DNA of 64,000 bases from Nocardia abscessus (GTDB lineage: Bacteria; Actinomycetota; Actinomycetes; Mycobacteriales; Mycobacteriaceae), in the NCBI RefSeq assembly GCF_015477775.1, contig NZ_JADLQO010000005.1:1-64000 (forward strand), in the 5' to 3' direction. The position numbers were made by a program, and so were the translations under genes. The notes beneath the pieces are model-generated. The model saw only the letters and a program-made list of their open reading frames with translations. It was not told where the DNA came from and made no database searches. This document shows, one piece after another, positions 62,311 to 64,000 of this stretch. Position 1 is the first letter of the stretch; each line of letters begins with the position of its first letter.

Positions 62311-62970
62311 ATGCCGGGACGTCAGAGGCGTGACGGCGGAAGCGGACCCGCCGGACAGAATGGCAGCGCCCCCGAGGGCGGCCGCGGCGATCGTCGCGGT
62401 GGTGGCGACCGTCGGGGCGGCGGCGACCGTCGCGACAGCGCCGCCGAGAAGAACCAGCTCGAGCGTGTCGTCGCGATCAACCGCGTCTCCAAGGTCGTGA
62501 AGGGTGGTCGTCGCTTCAGCTTCACCGCCCTGGTGATCGTCGGTGACGGCAACGGTCTGGTCGGCGTCGGCTACGGCAAGGCCAAGGAAGTTCCCGCGGC
62601 CATCCAGAAGGGCGTCGAAGAGGCTCGCAAGAACTTCTTCCGCGTCCCGATGATCGGCTCCACCATCACGCACCCGGTCCAGGGTGAGGCGGCCGCCGGT
62701 GTGGTCATGCTGCGTCCGGCCTCGCCGGGTACCGGTGTGATCGCCGGTGGCGCGGCTCGTGCCGTGCTGGAATGCGCCGGTATCCACGACATTCTGGCGA
62801 AGTCGCTCGGTAGCGACAACGCCATCAACGTCGTGCACGCGACTGTTACTGCCCTCAAGCAGCTGCAGCGTCCCGAAGAGGTCGCGGCTCGCCGTGGCCT
62901 GCCGCTCGAGGACGTCGCTCCTGCCGGCATGCTGCGTGCGCGCGCTCAGGCTGCCGGAGGTGTCAAGTAA
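62311..62970 (+). CDS. rpsE: 30S ribosomal protein S5
   Basis: A 219-residue S5 with the RNA-binding core [20 protein letters not shown] and [20 protein letters not shown]. As in other actinobacteria the N-terminus is extended; residues about 20-42 are Gly/Arg/Asp-rich with a repeated RRGGGD unit. A gap of 70 bases separates it from rplR. GGAAGGAA precedes the ATG. Confidence 0.97.
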   Translation: MPGRQRRDGGSGPAGQNGSAPEGGRGDRRGGGDRRGGGDRRDSAAEKNQLERVVAINRVSKVVKGGRRFSFTALVIVGDGNGLVGVGYGKAKEVPAAIQKGVEEARKNFFRVPMIGSTITHPVQGEAAAGVVMLRPASPGTGVIAGGAARAVLECAGIHDILAKSLGSDNAINVVHATVTALKQLQRPEEVAARRGLPLEDVAPAGMLRARAQAAGGVK

Positions 62971-63149
62971 TGGCAGATCTCAAGGTGACCCAGATCAAGA
63001 GCTCGATCGGCGCCAAGAAGAATCAGCGCGACAGCCTTCGGACCCTGGGTCTGCGCGGTATCCGCAAGACCGTGGTCCGCGAGGACAACCCTCAGAACCG
63101 CGGGCTGATCAACGTCGTGCGCCACCTCGTGACCGTTGAGGAGGTCTGA
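62970..63149 (+). CDS. rpmD: 50S ribosomal protein L30
   Basis: A 59-residue protein: [20 protein letters not shown], then [14 protein letters not shown] and a C-terminal VNVVRHLV-like stretch ending TVEEV. Normal L30 length. Its ATG overlaps the rpsE stop (TAATG). Confidence 0.97.
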   Translation: MADLKVTQIKSSIGAKKNQRDSLRTLGLRGIRKTVVREDNPQNRGLINVVRHLVTVEEV

Positions 63150-63150
63150 C

Positions 63151-63594
63151 ATGACCATCAAGTTGCACCACCTGCGTCCGGCTCCCGGCGCCAAGACCGA
63201 GAAGATCCGCGTCGGTCGCGGTGAGGGCTCCAAGGGCAAGACCGCGGGCCGTGGTACCAAGGGCACCAAGGCGCGCAAGAACGTGCCTGCCGCCTTCGAG
63301 GGCGGGCAGATGCCGCTGCACATGCGGCTGCCCAAGCTCAAGGGCTTCACGAACCCGTTCCGCACGGAATACCAGGTCGTGAACGTCGGCGCCATCGCGA
63401 AGCTGTTCCCCGAGGGCGGCGAGGTCGGCAAGGCCGAGCTCGTGGCGGCTGGCGCGGTTCGCAAGAACCAGCTGGTCAAGGTCCTCGGCGATGGTGAGAT
63501 CGGCGTCGCGGTCCAGGTGACCGTGGACAAGGTCACCGGCTCGGCGAAAGAGAAGATCACCGCCGCCGGTGGCACCGTCACCGAGCTGGGCTGA
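63151..63594 (+). CDS. rplO: 50S ribosomal protein L15
   Basis: A 147-residue protein: [40 protein letters not shown] and [18 protein letters not shown] are L15 signatures. It starts one base after the rpmD stop. It ends the unit, followed by a hairpin before secY. Confidence 0.98.
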   Translation: MTIKLHHLRPAPGAKTEKIRVGRGEGSKGKTAGRGTKGTKARKNVPAAFEGGQMPLHMRLPKLKGFTNPFRTEYQVVNVGAIAKLFPEGGEVGKAELVAAGAVRKNQLVKVLGDGEIGVAVQVTVDKVTGSAKEKITAAGGTVTELG

Positions 63595-63613
63595 CGGTAC
63601 TCTGCATTACAGC

Positions 63614-63645
63614 GGCACCGGACGAGTGAAGGCTCGTCCGGTGCC
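63614..63645 (+). terminator. Terminator after rplO
   Basis: A perfect 13-base stem (GGCACCGGACGAG, 63614-63626, with 63633-63645) and 6-base loop, 20 bases after the rplO stop. No long T run. Confidence 0.7.
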
Positions 63646-63765
63646 ACTGTTAGAGTTCAATTGTTGTCTGCCAAGCCTCGTCGTGGTTTTCGGCGTCCCT
63701 TCTGTGTCGAGCAGGGACATCGCTGAACATCCATGTCATGACCATGTCGTTCGCCAGGAGGATCA

Positions 63766-64000
63766 GTGCTTTCCGCCTTCGTATCGGCCTTCCGGACTCC
63801 GGACTTACGGCGGAAGATTCTCTTCACGCTGGGGTTGATCGCGTTGTACCGGCTGGGTGCTTCGCTGCCGTCCCCCGGCGTCGACTACCAGGCGGTCCAG
63901 GAGTGTATCGACCTGGTCTCCGGCGGTGAGTCCGCTGGCATCTATCAGCTGATCAACCTGTTCTCCGGTGGTGCGCTGTTGCAGCTGTCGGTCTTCGCGA
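63766..64000 (+). CDS. secY: Preprotein translocase subunit SecY (partial, 5' end)
   Basis: The first 78 residues of SecY: LSAFVSAFRTPDLRRKILFT, LGLIALYRLGASLPSPGVDY and YQLINLFSGGALLQLSVFA, matching the N-terminus and first membrane helix of actinobacterial SecY. It is the channel of the Sec translocon. The GTG at 63766 follows AGGAGGATCA. The rest is beyond the window edge. Confidence 0.96.
   Translation, partial: MLSAFVSAFRTPDLRRKILFTLGLIALYRLGASLPSPGVDYQAVQECIDLVSGGESAGIYQLINLFSGGALLQLSVFA

Overview
The window is high-GC actinobacterial DNA and looks like a Nocardia chromosome. The evidence is an IdeR-controlled nocobactin/mycobactin-type siderophore locus with a NbtG-like lysine monooxygenase, DUF397/XRE pairs, WXG100-type secreted proteins, a Zn-type S14 protein, and actinobacterial spc-operon ribosomal genes and SecY. 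No database search was possible. Family calls rest on motifs and remembered family features.

Layout. Bases 1-127 are the right end of an IS3-family element. Bases 0.2-10.9 kb hold housekeeping and accessory genes: Nudix hydrolase, EXLDI protein, MMPL transporter, a large repeat-bearing membrane/HTH protein, CPBP protease, RluA-type pseudouridine synthase, glycolipid-binding-like protein and PPOX protein. Bases 11.1-42.4 kb are the siderophore locus. It contains an IrtA/IrtB-like ABC pair, a separate siderophore-interacting protein, a secreted protein, lysine N6-monooxygenase, an N-formyltransferase, MbtE-like (C-A-T-C-T) and MbtF-like (C-A-T-E) NRPSs, a thioesterase, a ketosynthase, an AT-KR-ACP-methyltransferase PKS, and an MbtB-like ArCP-Cy-A-T NRPS. 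A SagB-like dehydrogenase behind a ferric-siderophore binding lipoprotein follows. Eight matches to the IdeR/DmdR iron box precede these transcription units. The expected product is a nocobactin-like siderophore: hydroxyphenyl-oxazole, N-formyl-N-hydroxylysine, a beta-hydroxy (possibly alpha-methylated) acid and a second hydroxylysine. Salicylate synthase, salicylate-AMP ligase and an MbtH-like protein are not in the window.

Bases 42.4-47.7 kb hold a second copy of the membrane protein seen at 38.9 kb, a SnoaL-like protein, a cupin, a TetR regulator facing a truncated MFS transporter, and an M13 metalloprotease lipoprotein. At 48.0 kb the spc operon begins (rplN-rplX-rplE-rpsN) and ends at a strong hairpin. 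It resumes only at 60.9 kb (rpsH-rplF-rplR-rpsE-rpmD-rplO, then secY). The roughly 11.4 kb between holds a Fic pseudogene fragment, an acyl-CoA carboxylase beta subunit, a secreted glycine-zipper protein, an intact Fic gene behind a perfect palindrome, a WXG100/toxin/immunity cassette, a DUF397-XRE pair with a divergent three-gene operon, an orphan RHH protein and a Uma2-family protein. Both halves of the ribosomal operon start from a near-identical promoter/leader sequence.

Main points of interest are the SagB-like oxidase as candidate oxazole-forming enzyme, the C-methyltransferase placed after the ACP, the split spc operon, the Fic gene/pseudogene pair, the toxin-immunity cassette with a compositionally different toxin tip, and a hairpin repeat family present twice.
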